36,062 nt of DNA, from positions 1 through 36,062 of the forward strand of contig CAKVEH010000001.1 of NCBI GenBank assembly GCA_934728205.1. Direction: 5' to 3'. The notes beneath the pieces are model-generated. The model saw only the letters and a program-made list of their open reading frames with translations. It was not told the DNA's origin and searched no databases. Both the position numbers and the translations under genes were made by a program. Source of the DNA: an uncultured Helicobacteraceae bacterium. Its GTDB lineage: Bacteria; Campylobacterota; Campylobacteria; Campylobacterales; Helicobacteraceae. Positions 1 through 10,017 of the stretch are shown here, piece after piece (the stretch's first letter is position 1; the number at the start of each line of letters is the position of its first letter).

Positions 1-1035
1 GCAATTTGGACAGCGCGCATTGTAAAATGGCAAGATATGGTTGCATTCATTGCAACGATACTCAAAGCGCAAGTCAGCCTTGTATTTTGAGTATTTTTGC
101 AAGAGCGTGTAGGTTTCTAAATGAAATTGCTGTATATTTGAGAGTTGGCTTGTATGTGTGAGATTGTCTTTTGTGGTCTGTTTAAGCCAACCTTTTGCTT
201 GATAAATTGCTTGAATGTGCGGATTTTTTATGTGTTCAAGAGGCACACTTTTTTTTTCACTTTTCCAAAAAATATCAAAGAGATTCTCTATGCGAGTTGC
301 CTTGATTGCCTCTTGCCAGAAAACCCTCGTATTTAAATCCCTGCATAATTCCAATATAACGCGCTCAAGTTTAGGAAAGGCATTTTTTATGTGCACGAGA
401 TTTTTACACTTTTCACTAATGCTTTGTGTGCTCTCATAAATCACCAAGCATTGCAGATATGCACGGGTAAGCGCGATATAATCCATATATTGTGTGGCGT
501 TTGGTTGCTTGCCTTGCTCAATGCTTTGCCCATAGACTTCTTCTAGTGTATCTAGCGCGTGGAGCGCGTTTTGATGTTCGCCCAAGCGTTCATACACTTT
601 AAGCAAACAATCAAGCGATTCTGTGTTGCGTGGATAGATTGAGAGAATCTCTAAAAACACTTCTTTTGCTCGTTGCAAAAATCCAGCACTCATATACGCG
701 TTGCCTAATTCGTAGAGAATCTGCACCTTTTGCTCTGAATGCGCGGTGTGCTCAAGTATACTCACATAGATTTTTATCGCTTCTTTGATATGTCCGCTTT
801 TGGTATAGCTTCTAGCGATGAATTCTAAAGTTGGAATGGGGTTGTTGCTTAGGGTTAAAAATTCCTCCACGCCATCTTGTAGCCCTAAAAATTCATAGGA
901 TTTTTTGAGATTATCAATACAATCTAGCCGTTTTTTTTCGCGCCATTTGTTACGAATGAGGTCGATGCCAACGGCGCAAGCAATGATTCCAAGCAATAAG
1001 ATGACACCAAAAATCGGGTCTTTATACCATTGCAT
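1..1035 (-). CDS. LapB/YciM-like TPR protein with C-terminal zinc ribbon (3' end cut by window)
   Basis: The reading frame is open for 345 codons from an ATG at 1035, preceded by GGAGG, and runs off the window edge. Residues about 6-24 form one N-terminal membrane helix, followed by helical tetratricopeptide-type repeats. At the visible end is a Cys-x2-Cys-x10-Cys-x2-Cys zinc ribbon (C328, C331, C342, C345). The single anchor, TPR body and rubredoxin-like end are the layout of LapB (YciM). In E. coli LapB sits on the inner membrane and controls LPS synthesis by directing LpxC to FtsH; whether that role holds here is inference. It is the last visible gene of a minus-strand run from htrA. Only the last few residues and the stop codon should be missing. 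Confidence 0.75.
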   Translation of the reverse strand, partial: MQWYKDPIFGVILLLGIIACAVGIDLIRNKWREKKRLDCIDNLKKSYEFLGLQDGVEEFLTLSNNPIPTLEFIARSYTKSGHIKEAIKIYVSILEHTAHSEQKVQILYELGNAYMSAGFLQRAKEVFLEILSIYPRNTESLDCLLKVYERLGEHQNALHALDTLEEVYGQSIEQGKQPNATQYMDYIALTRAYLQCLVIYESTQSISEKCKNLVHIKNAFPKLERVILELCRDLNTRVFWQEAIKATRIENLFDIFWKSEKKSVPLEHIKNPHIQAIYQAKGWLKQTTKDNLTHTSQLSNIQQFHLETYTLLQKYSKYKADLRFEYRCNECNHILPFYNARCPNC

Positions 1036-1078
1036 AGAGCCTCCATTTATTATGCAAGAGATAGTCTTTTAAGATTCG

Positions 1079-1912
1079 CTATTCTCGTAAATATACGATT
1101 TTTGCGCTTGAGCGCACCTTTGCAAAGTGCTCTTGGATAATGCTTTGCTCTCTTTGTGCCATTATGCGTTGATTGACTAGGGGCTTTGCCTCTTCAAAAC
1201 TCATTAGCTTGTGCCCCTTTTTTTCTATAATAAAAAAACTCACCAAAATATTATTTCCAGCATTTAGCACAGGTGTGAATTGTCCTTTTGGCGTGGAGGT
1301 AAATATTTGGGCTATTTGGTTGTTGAGTGAAGCGATGGAAATCTCCTCCTCTTGCTTTTCCACACCGCTAAAGTTTTTTTTGCGTTCTTTTATTGCTCTT
1401 TGAAGCAGGGCATCATCACTGCTACTATAACGCACCACCTTTACGCTAGATGGCACTTCAAATTGGCTTTTATGCTTGTTGTAATAGGCAAAAAGTTCGC
1501 TTTCATCGGTAATATTGACATTGCTAGCAAGGATTTTTTGCATTAGCTCGCGTGTTTGGAGCTCTTTTTTAAGTTCAGCACGATAGTCTTGGTAACCTAT
1601 GCCATCTTTAGCGAGCTTAGAGATAAGCGCGCTTTTGGTAATGCCACTTGATGTGGCAATCCTAGTGATTTCATCATCAATTTTAAACTCATCAATGGTG
1701 ATTTTAAATCGCGCAATTTCATCATCTTTTAGTCGTTCGTTGATAAGCAAATCAATAGCTTCTTTTTTGCCAATTTTTAGCTCTTGTTGGAGTTTTTTAA
1801 TCTCATTGATTGTGATTGCGTTCCCATTCACCCTAATGGCTACACCTGCTATCACACTTGCGTTACAAAGATTAAACACCCCAAAAAGCAATACCACATT
1901 AAAAATTTTCAT
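1079..1912 (-). CDS. SurA-like periplasmic chaperone
   Basis: I place the start at the ATG at 1912, which has AAGGAG seven bases upstream and begins a signal peptide (MKIFNVVLLFGVFNLCNAS); the frame is open further upstream but that would overlap cheB. The product is 277 residues. After the signal come a SurA N-domain-like helical region (about 25-150) and a C-terminal helix resembling the SurA arrangement. The middle (about 160-250) may be a degenerate parvulin domain; I do not see a convincing set of parvulin active-site residues. It probably escorts unfolded outer-membrane proteins in the periplasm. Campylobacter has comparable SurA-like chaperones. It starts 25 bases after cheB. The family is fairly sure, isomerase activity is not. 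Confidence 0.7.
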   Translation of the reverse strand: MKIFNVVLLFGVFNLCNASVIAGVAIRVNGNAITINEIKKLQQELKIGKKEAIDLLINERLKDDEIARFKITIDEFKIDDEITRIATSSGITKSALISKLAKDGIGYQDYRAELKKELQTRELMQKILASNVNITDESELFAYYNKHKSQFEVPSSVKVVRYSSSDDALLQRAIKERKKNFSGVEKQEEEISIASLNNQIAQIFTSTPKGQFTPVLNAGNNILVSFFIIEKKGHKLMSFEEAKPLVNQRIMAQREQSIIQEHFAKVRSSAKIVYLRE

Positions 1913-1937
1913 TGCATTCTCCTTATAATTTAGGCGA

Positions 1938-2633
1938 TTAAATGTCACAAGTTCCTGAATCATCGTCATCTTTATGCACATAATCTTTAAAGGCGATGAT
2001 TTTTTCAATGATTTTATTTAAATCAAGCACAAGCCTTGCTGCACCAATTTCTATGGCTTTTTTAGGCATTCCAAAAACCACACAGCTCTCTTTGCTTTGT
2101 GCGATAGTGAGCGCGCCATTATTAAACATTTCTTTTAGCCCAATGCTCCCATCATCGCCCATTCCTGTGAGAATCACGCCAAGCGCATTCCTCCCCGCTG
2201 TGTTATTTGTGCTGCGAAACAAAATATCTACGCTTGGCTTATGGCGTGAGATTCTAGGACCTTCTAGGGGTTTTGCTGTGTAGTGCCCACCTTCATAGCC
2301 AAGAGATATGTGTGCATCACCACCAGCGAGATATGCACAAGATTCTTGAAGTTTTATTTTTGTTGTTACTTCACTTATTTCAAGGGCAGAATTTGCGTTT
2401 AATCGCTTGGCAAATGAAGTGCCAAAAGTGCCCGGAATATGCTGGACAATAACAATCGGTGGCAAGCCCGTAGGAAGCGCATTAAAAATGGTGCTTAATG
2501 TCTCCACGCCACCTGTGCTCGCGCCAATGGCGATAAGTTTAGGACGCAACAAATCCTTACACGGCTTGCTAGGTATAAGCACATCGGGATGGAGTTTTTG
2601 ACTTGGGTTTTGTATTTCACTTTCTGGTATCAT
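1938..2633 (-). CDS. cheB: CheB-type protein-glutamate methylesterase without receiver domain
   Basis: The 231-residue protein is essentially the CheB catalytic domain. The nucleophile is S39 in the motif IGASTGG, with H65 in QHIP and the acid D161 in GMGDDG. CheB removes methyl groups from chemoreceptors and deamidates glutamines during adaptation. The usual N-terminal response-regulator domain (about 120 residues) is missing; only about 30 residues precede the catalytic core. Campylobacter jejuni CheB is likewise receiver-less, so this is probably the normal form in the class. The gene follows cheR after 9 bases on the same strand. H. pylori lacks both cheR and cheB, which argues against a gastric-pylori-like genome. 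Activity must be controlled without CheA phosphorylation of its own receiver. Confidence 0.9.
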   Translation of the reverse strand: MIPESEIQNPSQKLHPDVLIPSKPCKDLLRPKLIAIGASTGGVETLSTIFNALPTGLPPIVIVQHIPGTFGTSFAKRLNANSALEISEVTTKIKLQESCAYLAGGDAHISLGYEGGHYTAKPLEGPRISRHKPSVDILFRSTNNTAGRNALGVILTGMGDDGSIGLKEMFNNGALTIAQSKESCVVFGMPKKAIEIGAARLVLDLNKIIEKIIAFKDYVHKDDDDSGTCDI

Positions 2634-2642
2634 TGCCTATCC

Positions 2643-3482
2643 TTAAGCATTACGCTTAATAAAGATTTTATGTCCAAGTCGTTCGGTGGTGTTGGCGATA
2701 TGGTAGAGTGATTCTGAGTGTCCAAGATAAAAAGTGCCATCAGGTCTTAATAAATCAAATAATCGCTCCAAGATAGCAATTTGGTCATCTTTTTTAAAAT
2801 AAATCAACACATTGCGACAAAAGACAATATCAAATTCTTCACTTTTAAATGGGTATTTGGAATTAAAGAGGTTGAGTGTTTTAAAAGTTATGATTCTTTT
2901 AAGGCTGTTTTTTGCTTTCATTACGCGTTCTTTTGGGCTTATATCATCAATATCAAAATACTCTTTTAGCACAGAATCTGCCCATTTAGGATATTTTTCT
3001 AATTGGGGATTGACTTCATATACACCTTTTTTTGCAAGTTCTAGCATTTGGGTATCAATATCTGTGGCGACAATTTCAATATCAGCCGAAGAGTTATACA
3101 CTTGTTTAGCGTAAAGTGCAGTGAGCGCAATAGTATAAGGCTCTTGTCCGCTCGAAGAAGCACAGCAATAGATTTTAATTTTTGATTGATTGCGAAAAAG
3201 CTCGGGCAACGCGCGGTCTAGCATATCATCAAAATGAAAACTTTCTCTAAAAAAATCCGTTTTGTTAGTGGTAAAAACATTAACAAAGCATTCTTTAACG
3301 CCTTCATCTTTATCTACTTTTTCAAGCAGCTCTTTAATGTTATCGTGGGCTATTTCTTTGACAAGCTTGTAGATTCTATTTTTCATCATCGAGGCTTTAG
3401 AATCATCAATGTGGATACCGCAAATAGCATAGATTTTGTCTTGCACGGCTTTTAAGTCTTTGGGTGTAATGCTATCAATCAC
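2643..3482 (-). CDS. cheR: CheR chemoreceptor glutamate methyltransferase
   Basis: The 279-residue protein has the CheR N-terminal helical domain (about 1-75), the TTNKTDFFRE segment (71-80) typical of the family, and the SAM-binding methyltransferase domain with SSGQEPYTIAL (110-120). Near the C-terminus are FCRNVLIYF and GHSESL, also CheR hallmarks. It transfers methyl groups from S-adenosylmethionine to receptor glutamates in the cytoplasm. The start is a GTG at 3482 with AAGGGGAAAGA just upstream; no ATG fits. It forms a pair with cheB nine bases downstream. No receptor or cheA lies in the window. Confidence 0.93.
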   Translation of the reverse strand: MIDSITPKDLKAVQDKIYAICGIHIDDSKASMMKNRIYKLVKEIAHDNIKELLEKVDKDEGVKECFVNVFTTNKTDFFRESFHFDDMLDRALPELFRNQSKIKIYCCASSSGQEPYTIALTALYAKQVYNSSADIEIVATDIDTQMLELAKKGVYEVNPQLEKYPKWADSVLKEYFDIDDISPKERVMKAKNSLKRIITFKTLNLFNSKYPFKSEEFDIVFCRNVLIYFKKDDQIAILERLFDLLRPDGTFYLGHSESLYHIANTTERLGHKIFIKRNA

Positions 3483-3537
3483 TCTTTCCCCTTAAGTTAT
3501 TTTAGTTTTAATAAGCAAGATTCTACAATAATTTTGC

Positions 3538-4971
3538 TTATTTAATGACAATAGTTTTTGTGCCATTCCTTGAATAGACCAAAATACGCTTATTTTTGTT
3601 TTTATGCTTTGCTATGGCAGCACTAAAGTCGTTTAATCCTTTAATGGTGCTATCTTCAATTTGTGAGATAATATCCCCCACTTCAAATCCAGCTTTTTGT
3701 GCTGGAGAATCTCGTTTGATTTCTACCACAATCACTCCTTGTGTATCATTTGGGATTTGATAGCGTCTGCGCACATTTTGTGTGAGTTCCCCCACGCTTA
3801 ATCCATCAATGCCAGAAATCGTTAGGCTTTGATTGTTTGATGGGAGCGGTGTCTGGTTGCTTGCGCGTTTTTCTTCGGTGAGTTCGCTAAGCGTTACTTG
3901 TGCTGTGCGTTCTTGCTTTTCACGAATGTATTTTATGCTTACTTGTTGTTTTGGAGGAAGCATTCCTATGGTGTTTTTAAGCTCTTGAGCGGATTTTATT
4001 TTCTTTCCATTGACTTCGATGATTAAGTCCCATACGAGCATACCAGCCTTTGCTGCTGGGCTTTGAGGCTCTATGCTGATGACCAATGCGCCATCTCTGC
4101 GCCCATAAGTGTTTTTTAAATCTTCTCCTACATCTTGGATTCCCACGCCTAAGTAACCTCTTGTAACAGAGCCTTTTTCGATAAGTTGCTTAGCGATTTT
4201 TTTCACCATTTCTGATGGAATGGCAAATCCTACGCCGTGATTCCCACCTGTGCGGGATAAAATCGCTGTGTTAATGCCAATAAGCGCACCTCGAGAATCC
4301 ACCAGCGCACCGCCTGAATTTCCCGGATTGATTGAAGCGTCTGTTTGGATAAAGTTTTCATAGTCGTTAATGCCAATGCCACTTTTATTAAGCCCTGAGA
4401 CTATCCCTTGTGTAACCGTCTCTCCCACACCAAACGGATTCCCAATGGCAAAGACAATATCTCCCACCATTACTTTATCAGAATCTGCAATGCTAATTAC
4501 AGGCAAATTGGTTCTGTTAAGTTTAATTACTGCTAAATCGCTTCGGGAATCTGAGCCAATGACTTTAGCAGTGTATTCATTATTGCTCCCTGAAAAACTC
4601 ACTAAAATTTTATCCGCACCTTCGATGACGTGGTGGTTGGTGATGATATAGCCATCTTTAGAGATAACCACCCCACTACCAAGAGAGCGGTCGATTCTAT
4701 CGCGTGGAATCTGCCCGTATATGTCTCCAAAAAACTGCTGAAAAAACGGGTCATCAAACATTGGGTGATTTGGCATTGCATTAGAAACTTGCTTTTGGGT
4801 AGAAATATTCACCACAGCCTTAGTCGCATCACCTAAGGCAGACGCATAGGATTGAATGGTTTGTGATGAGGTTGCGGGATTGCTACGATTTTGCACAGCG
4901 GGCGCATCTTTAAACTCAAACGCATAAATGCTACCAAAGATAAGTGTGCTTAGAAGAAGAATTTTTTTCAT
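3538..4971 (-). CDS. htrA: HtrA/DegP-family periplasmic serine protease
   Basis: I start it at the ATG at 4971, where AAGGAG precedes a clear signal peptide (MKKILLLSTLIFGSIYA); an upstream extension of 15 residues is possible but lacks a site. The mature protein has a trypsin-like domain with catalytic H114 (TNHHV), D145 (SDLAV) and S219 (GNSGG), then two PDZ domains at about 285-380 and 400-477. At 477 residues it is full length. HtrA degrades or refolds damaged envelope proteins, and in H. pylori and Campylobacter it is also secreted and cuts host E-cadherin. It heads the minus-strand run; cheR begins 55 bases beyond its stop. Two PDZ domains and a cleavable signal fit DegP/Q rather than DegS. 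Confidence 0.95.
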   Translation of the reverse strand: MKKILLLSTLIFGSIYAFEFKDAPAVQNRSNPATSSQTIQSYASALGDATKAVVNISTQKQVSNAMPNHPMFDDPFFQQFFGDIYGQIPRDRIDRSLGSGVVISKDGYIITNHHVIEGADKILVSFSGSNNEYTAKVIGSDSRSDLAVIKLNRTNLPVISIADSDKVMVGDIVFAIGNPFGVGETVTQGIVSGLNKSGIGINDYENFIQTDASINPGNSGGALVDSRGALIGINTAILSRTGGNHGVGFAIPSEMVKKIAKQLIEKGSVTRGYLGVGIQDVGEDLKNTYGRRDGALVISIEPQSPAAKAGMLVWDLIIEVNGKKIKSAQELKNTIGMLPPKQQVSIKYIREKQERTAQVTLSELTEEKRASNQTPLPSNNQSLTISGIDGLSVGELTQNVRRRYQIPNDTQGVIVVEIKRDSPAQKAGFEVGDIISQIEDSTIKGLNDFSAAIAKHKNKNKRILVYSRNGTKTIVIK

Positions 4972-5215
4972 TGTATTGCTCCTTGTTTTATAGAGGTGGA
5001 TTCTAAAACAAATCACTATTTATGGTTATTACAAGAATATTTTAATGCCCTTTCTTAAACGAAAAGTAATACAAAATATGTGTTTTTATAGCAAGTAAAT
5101 GAGAAAAATTGTAAAAGTGGCACAAAAAATGTATGCTGGTTTTGTATATCTTATGCGTAGAATCTGCTAGACTTAAGCATTAAGAATAAGGAGATTCTAC
5201 TACAAGGCAGTAAGT

Positions 5216-6043
5216 ATGGAGACAAAACGCGTTAATTTTAGTTCCGTTCCCGGACTAAGTATTGAGATTCCAGCACACTTTAAGGGTATTTATGATGGCG
5301 ATGGGGTAGTGAAATACTTCCCAATGAAGAAGTTTAATGCACTGATTGCTAAGAACTATCGCAGGAAAAATGCCGAATATGCTTTTATTGAGCTAAGAGA
5401 TTGCATTCAAAAAGAAAATGTCTCGTTTGCACGCAGTATGCGCGAGCATTGTGAGGCAAGCGATTTGTATATCGAGCAAAACATCTTAAGCCAAGAAGAA
5501 GATAGGTATTCTTTTAATTTCCAATGCCTTATTGCTAAAAGTCAAGGAAGTGAGCATATCAAAAAATCTGGCTATTTTTTTGTAAGTCTGCGCGATAGCT
5601 TTAATTTGAAAATTTTTATGCAAAACCTCACACAAGATAAATTTTGCAGTTATGTGTATTCAAAAGACGGCAAAGAATTTGTAAAAATAGACACAAGCAA
5701 TGGCGAAGTCATCGATACATATGAGTTTCCCACACATTTTTTAGACGCAAACATTTTAAGCGCATTGCGTGAAATAACTGCCTATCTTTACACCATTGAT
5801 AGGACTTATGTTAAAATGACTTCTTTTGTTGATTTGTTTATGCTTTATAAGCAAAATTGGGATTACAATGGCAAGTTTATCGGTAAGCAAAACTCGCTAA
5901 AAGATGAAGAACTTGGTGAAATTGAGCCATTGAAGTATAAAGAGAGGATTCCGCGCATAGTTATCCCACAAGAGGCAAATGCGAATTGGGAAAATCGCGA
6001 AAAAGAGCTTTTAAAGATTAACTCCACGCTAAAATGGGCATAG
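5216..6043 (+). CDS. Hypothetical 275-residue cytoplasmic protein
   Basis: I do not recognise this family. The ATG at 5216 has AAGG eight bases upstream. The sequence shows no signal peptide and no membrane helix, is rich in charged and aromatic residues, and looks like a mixed alpha/beta soluble protein. Notable stretches are the acidic glycine turn YDGDGVV near residue 26 and a lysine/glutamate-rich C-terminus. It stands alone, divergent from htrA (244 bases between the starts) and convergent with tgt. Codon use resembles its neighbours, so it does not look recently acquired. The long, clean frame with a plausible ribosome site makes it a real gene. Function unknown. Confidence 0.75.
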   Translation: METKRVNFSSVPGLSIEIPAHFKGIYDGDGVVKYFPMKKFNALIAKNYRRKNAEYAFIELRDCIQKENVSFARSMREHCEASDLYIEQNILSQEEDRYSFNFQCLIAKSQGSEHIKKSGYFFVSLRDSFNLKIFMQNLTQDKFCSYVYSKDGKEFVKIDTSNGEVIDTYEFPTHFLDANILSALREITAYLYTIDRTYVKMTSFVDLFMLYKQNWDYNGKFIGKQNSLKDEELGEIEPLKYKERIPRIVIPQEANANWENREKELLKINSTLKWA

Positions 6044-6194
6044 CTTTAGCGTGGCACTAGTGCATACGCATCAAGCATATTGATATTTACGCGTTGATAT
6101 GCTCTATTGCGATACTTTGCTACAATCTCTCGTATGACTTTACTTTTTTGCAAAGAGCCTTTGATGTAGTTGCTACCTTATATTTTACACATCA

Positions 6195-7364
<1,170 letters not shown>

Positions 7365-7384
7365 CTAAGATTGCATAATTTTGC

Positions 7385-7390
7385 TATAAT
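7385..7390 (+). promoter_or_regulatory. Extended -10 promoter of the aroB operon
   Basis: The sequence TGCTATAAT gives a perfect TATAAT hexamer with the extended TG one base upstream, 56 bases before the start of the first operon gene. No good -35 box is visible, which is usual for Helicobacter housekeeping promoters. It should drive the six-gene plus-strand run. Confidence 0.6.
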
Positions 7391-7445
7391 CGCGCTTCTT
7401 AATAAACTCAAAGTTTGTAACATTTCTTTTCTAAGGTAAAGCAAC

Positions 7446-8936
7446 TTGAAAAAAACACTTATTCTAGCAGATGGCATTGTAGCAAAAATTTTCATTCAAA
7501 AGGTTGTGAGTCAGTATTTTGGCAACAATCCTTATGTCATTATTGCTAAAGATTGCGCCACTTTGCCAAGTGAAATGCCAGATGCGATAGAATCTCATTT
7601 GCTTGATTACACTTCAAAGTTTCGTATAAGTGAGGTTTTTAGTAGCGACATTCAAGATATTTTTATTATCATTGAGAATCCCACTGAGCGATTTGTGCTC
7701 TACCGCATTATTCGCGAGCTTAGCCCAAAGACGCGTATCGTGCTCTATAATAACCACGAATTTACCATACACACTAAAGATAGCACAGAGAGCGCGACTA
7801 TCTTAAGAGAAGATTTGCGTTTAAATGGACAAAATGATGCAAATTTGGTGGTGATAGATTCTGAGAATTTGGTGGCAAACCGCCTTACACAACGACTTGC
7901 TAATGTCCCTGTTATCCCAAGAGGGTTTGGATTAGAGCAAGGTGAGATTATGGAGGTCTCTGTGCCACCGGGCAGCATTTTTACTTATCGCTATATTGGT
8001 GCAATCGAGCAAAGAAAGTGGAAAATCGTGGGAATCTATCGCTTAGGCGAGCTTATTTTGTCCCGTAGAGACCTGGTAGTCTTACCAAATGATGTGCTCT
8101 TAGTCGCTGGAGAAGCAAAAGTGCTCTCTGAGGTGTATCGTTTGGCAAAAAGTGATATTGGGCAGTTTCCATCACCTTTTGGGCGTGATATTTTTTTGTA
8201 TATTGATATGGCAATCTCTAGTGAAAGGGAAGCATTTGTGTGTATTGAAGATGCGTTATTTCTCCATACACACCTTAAAAACAATCGTCTTGTTATCCAA
8301 GTGCTAAATCCTACTAATCGTGCGTTTTTAGAGCGACTTAATGCTATCAATGGCGAGGGAAACCCAAAAGTAGAGGTTAATATTATTTATAATACAAGCA
8401 GTCTAAGCGCGCAGATTCAAAAAGATTCCGCTAAGCGACTTGGGCTTATTGTGGTAAATAGCGATATTTTTTCTCTTGTAAAAAATAGAGAGGCACTCTA
8501 TCAATGCGCATTGCCCGTGCTAAAAATAGGCACAAAACGCCTAAGCAAGGTAAAAAAGAGTTTTCTTATCGTGGGAGAGGGCTTGCAAAAGAGTGAAAAC
8601 ATTGCTTCGGTGATGTTTGATATTTCTAAACAGCTCAATATCACTTCTAGATTCTATGATTTTGACCCAGATTCTGCTCATCAACACGATATTATCTCGC
8701 ATATTGAAAGTGTGGCAAAAGTCTTTAATGCAAAGCCAGAAATTTTATACTCCTCCACGCAAAATCCCATTGTATTGTTAGCACAAAGTGATGAAGTAGT
8801 GCTACAATTTCTCCCATTTGATGTGGGCATTACCAAAAGCACGAGATTTTCCTTTCTTTCGATGGATTCTTATCGACTTTCGCTTGGTTTGGAGCGAGAC
8901 CCACAGATTTTTATACCACTTGGCAAAGGATTATAA
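7446..8936 (+). CDS. RCK/TrkA-C domain protein (COG3400-like)
   Basis: The start is a TTG at 7446 with AAGG nine bases upstream; MKKTLILADG follows in the manner of a nucleotide-fold first strand. Residues 1-130 resemble a divergent TrkA-N/Rossmann unit, without a clear GxGxxG. Residues about 160-232 look like an RCK-C ligand-binding domain (GEIMEVSVPPGSIF ... VVLPNDVLLVAGE). The remaining 260 residues resemble a second degenerate Rossmann repeat. RCK domains gate potassium channels or transporters, but no membrane segment is present here, so any partner is separate. Its stop codon directly abuts the aroB ATG, so the two are probably translationally coupled. In H. pylori the same slot is held by HP0282. 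Precise function is unknown. Confidence 0.7.
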   Translation: MKKTLILADGIVAKIFIQKVVSQYFGNNPYVIIAKDCATLPSEMPDAIESHLLDYTSKFRISEVFSSDIQDIFIIIENPTERFVLYRIIRELSPKTRIVLYNNHEFTIHTKDSTESATILREDLRLNGQNDANLVVIDSENLVANRLTQRLANVPVIPRGFGLEQGEIMEVSVPPGSIFTYRYIGAIEQRKWKIVGIYRLGELILSRRDLVVLPNDVLLVAGEAKVLSEVYRLAKSDIGQFPSPFGRDIFLYIDMAISSEREAFVCIEDALFLHTHLKNNRLVIQVLNPTNRAFLERLNAINGEGNPKVEVNIIYNTSSLSAQIQKDSAKRLGLIVVNSDIFSLVKNREALYQCALPVLKIGTKRLSKVKKSFLIVGEGLQKSENIASVMFDISKQLNITSRFYDFDPDSAHQHDIISHIESVAKVFNAKPEILYSSTQNPIVLLAQSDEVVLQFLPFDVGITKSTRFSFLSMDSYRLSLGLERDPQIFIPLGKGL

Positions 8937-9995
8937 ATGCGCACCATATCTATACACACACCATCAGCTCAATATCCCGTGCAAATTGGAAAAAGCAATG
9001 ATTTAGAGCCGATTACACATAATGGCAAGGTGCTTATTGTTACAAACCCAAAAATCGCTGGGCTGTATTTGCCTGCGGTTATGGAAAAGATTAAAGCAAA
9101 AGAGGTTTTTGTCTGCACTATCCCTGATGGCGAGGAATATAAAAATATGCAAAGCATTGAGGCAATCTTGCAGAGTGCCTTTACCCATCGCCTAGATAGA
9201 AAGTCGCTTTTTATCGCTTTAGGTGGTGGCGTGATAGGTGATATGGTGGGTTTTGCTAGTGGGATTTACCAGCGAGGCGTGGAGTTTATCCAAATCCCAA
9301 CTACGCTTCTAGCTCAAGTGGATTCTAGTGTGGGCGGGAAAACAGGCGTAAATAACGCTTTTGGTAAGAATCTTATCGGGGTGTTTCATCAACCAAAAGC
9401 CGTGTTTATCAATACGGATTTTTTACAAACACTCCCAAGTAGGGAATTTAGCGCAGGATTAGCAGAGATTATCAAAATGGCGGTGTGCTTTGATAAAGGT
9501 TTTTTTGCGTTTTTACAAGAGCGGTTGTGCAATCACTCTTTGCAGGAGTTTTGGAGCGATTATGAGAATCTTCAATATAGTATCGCTAAAAGTGTTGAAA
9601 TAAAAGCCAAAGTGGTGGAGCAAGATGAAAAAGAAAGCGGGATTCGCGCAGCACTTAATTATGGGCATACTTTTGGGCACGCTATTGAGAATCTCACTCA
9701 TTACACAACCTATCTACACGGCGAGTGTGTGGCGATTGGAATGTGTTTAGCAAATGCTTTAGCGCGAAATCTTGGTTTATTAAGCGCAGATGAGGAAAAA
9801 AGTATCAAAAGTTTGCTACAATCGTGCAATTTGCCGACACACTTTGATATTGCTCAAAAGGAAGTGTTTTATGAGCAATTGTTTTTGGACAAAAAGAGCA
9901 CGCATTGTGCTATTACTTTTGTGTTGCCAAATCATATAGGTGGTGTGTGTATGCGCAATGATATAGACAAGCAAGCAGTGCTTGAGATTCTCTAA
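8937..9995 (+). CDS. aroB: 3-dehydroquinate synthase
   Basis: AroB converts DAHP to 3-dehydroquinate, the second step of the shikimate pathway, using NAD and a divalent metal. The 352-residue protein shows the NAD loop GGGVIGD (97-102), the substrate stretch with TTLLAQVDSSVGGKTGVN (122-139), and the metal ligands E177 (LAEIIK), H243 (NYGHTFGHA) and H261 (LHGECVAIG). Length is typical. The ATG lies immediately after the TAA of the preceding gene with no intergenic base, suggesting coupled translation. The mscS-like gene follows after 22 bases. Confidence 0.97.
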   Translation: MRTISIHTPSAQYPVQIGKSNDLEPITHNGKVLIVTNPKIAGLYLPAVMEKIKAKEVFVCTIPDGEEYKNMQSIEAILQSAFTHRLDRKSLFIALGGGVIGDMVGFASGIYQRGVEFIQIPTTLLAQVDSSVGGKTGVNNAFGKNLIGVFHQPKAVFINTDFLQTLPSREFSAGLAEIIKMAVCFDKGFFAFLQERLCNHSLQEFWSDYENLQYSIAKSVEIKAKVVEQDEKESGIRAALNYGHTFGHAIENLTHYTTYLHGECVAIGMCLANALARNLGLLSADEEKSIKSLLQSCNLPTHFDIAQKEVFYEQLFLDKKSTHCAITFVLPNHIGGVCMRNDIDKQAVLEIL

Positions 9996-10017
9996 ATTTA
10001 TGATAAAAGAGTAGTAG

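Noticed and set aside
1912..2008. Longer N-terminus for the SurA-like protein
   Set aside because: It would overlap cheB and put 32 polar residues before a clear signal peptide; the internal ATG has a strong ribosome site.
5108..5135. TGGCAC resembling a sigma-54 promoter upstream of the 275-residue gene
   Set aside because: The distance from GG to the following GC is 14 bases instead of 10, so the -24/-12 geometry fails.
6060..6110. Inverted repeat between the 275-residue gene and tgt as a terminator
   Set aside because: The stem is only about seven pairs (AGCATAT/ATATGCT) and no T-run follows; too weak to annotate.
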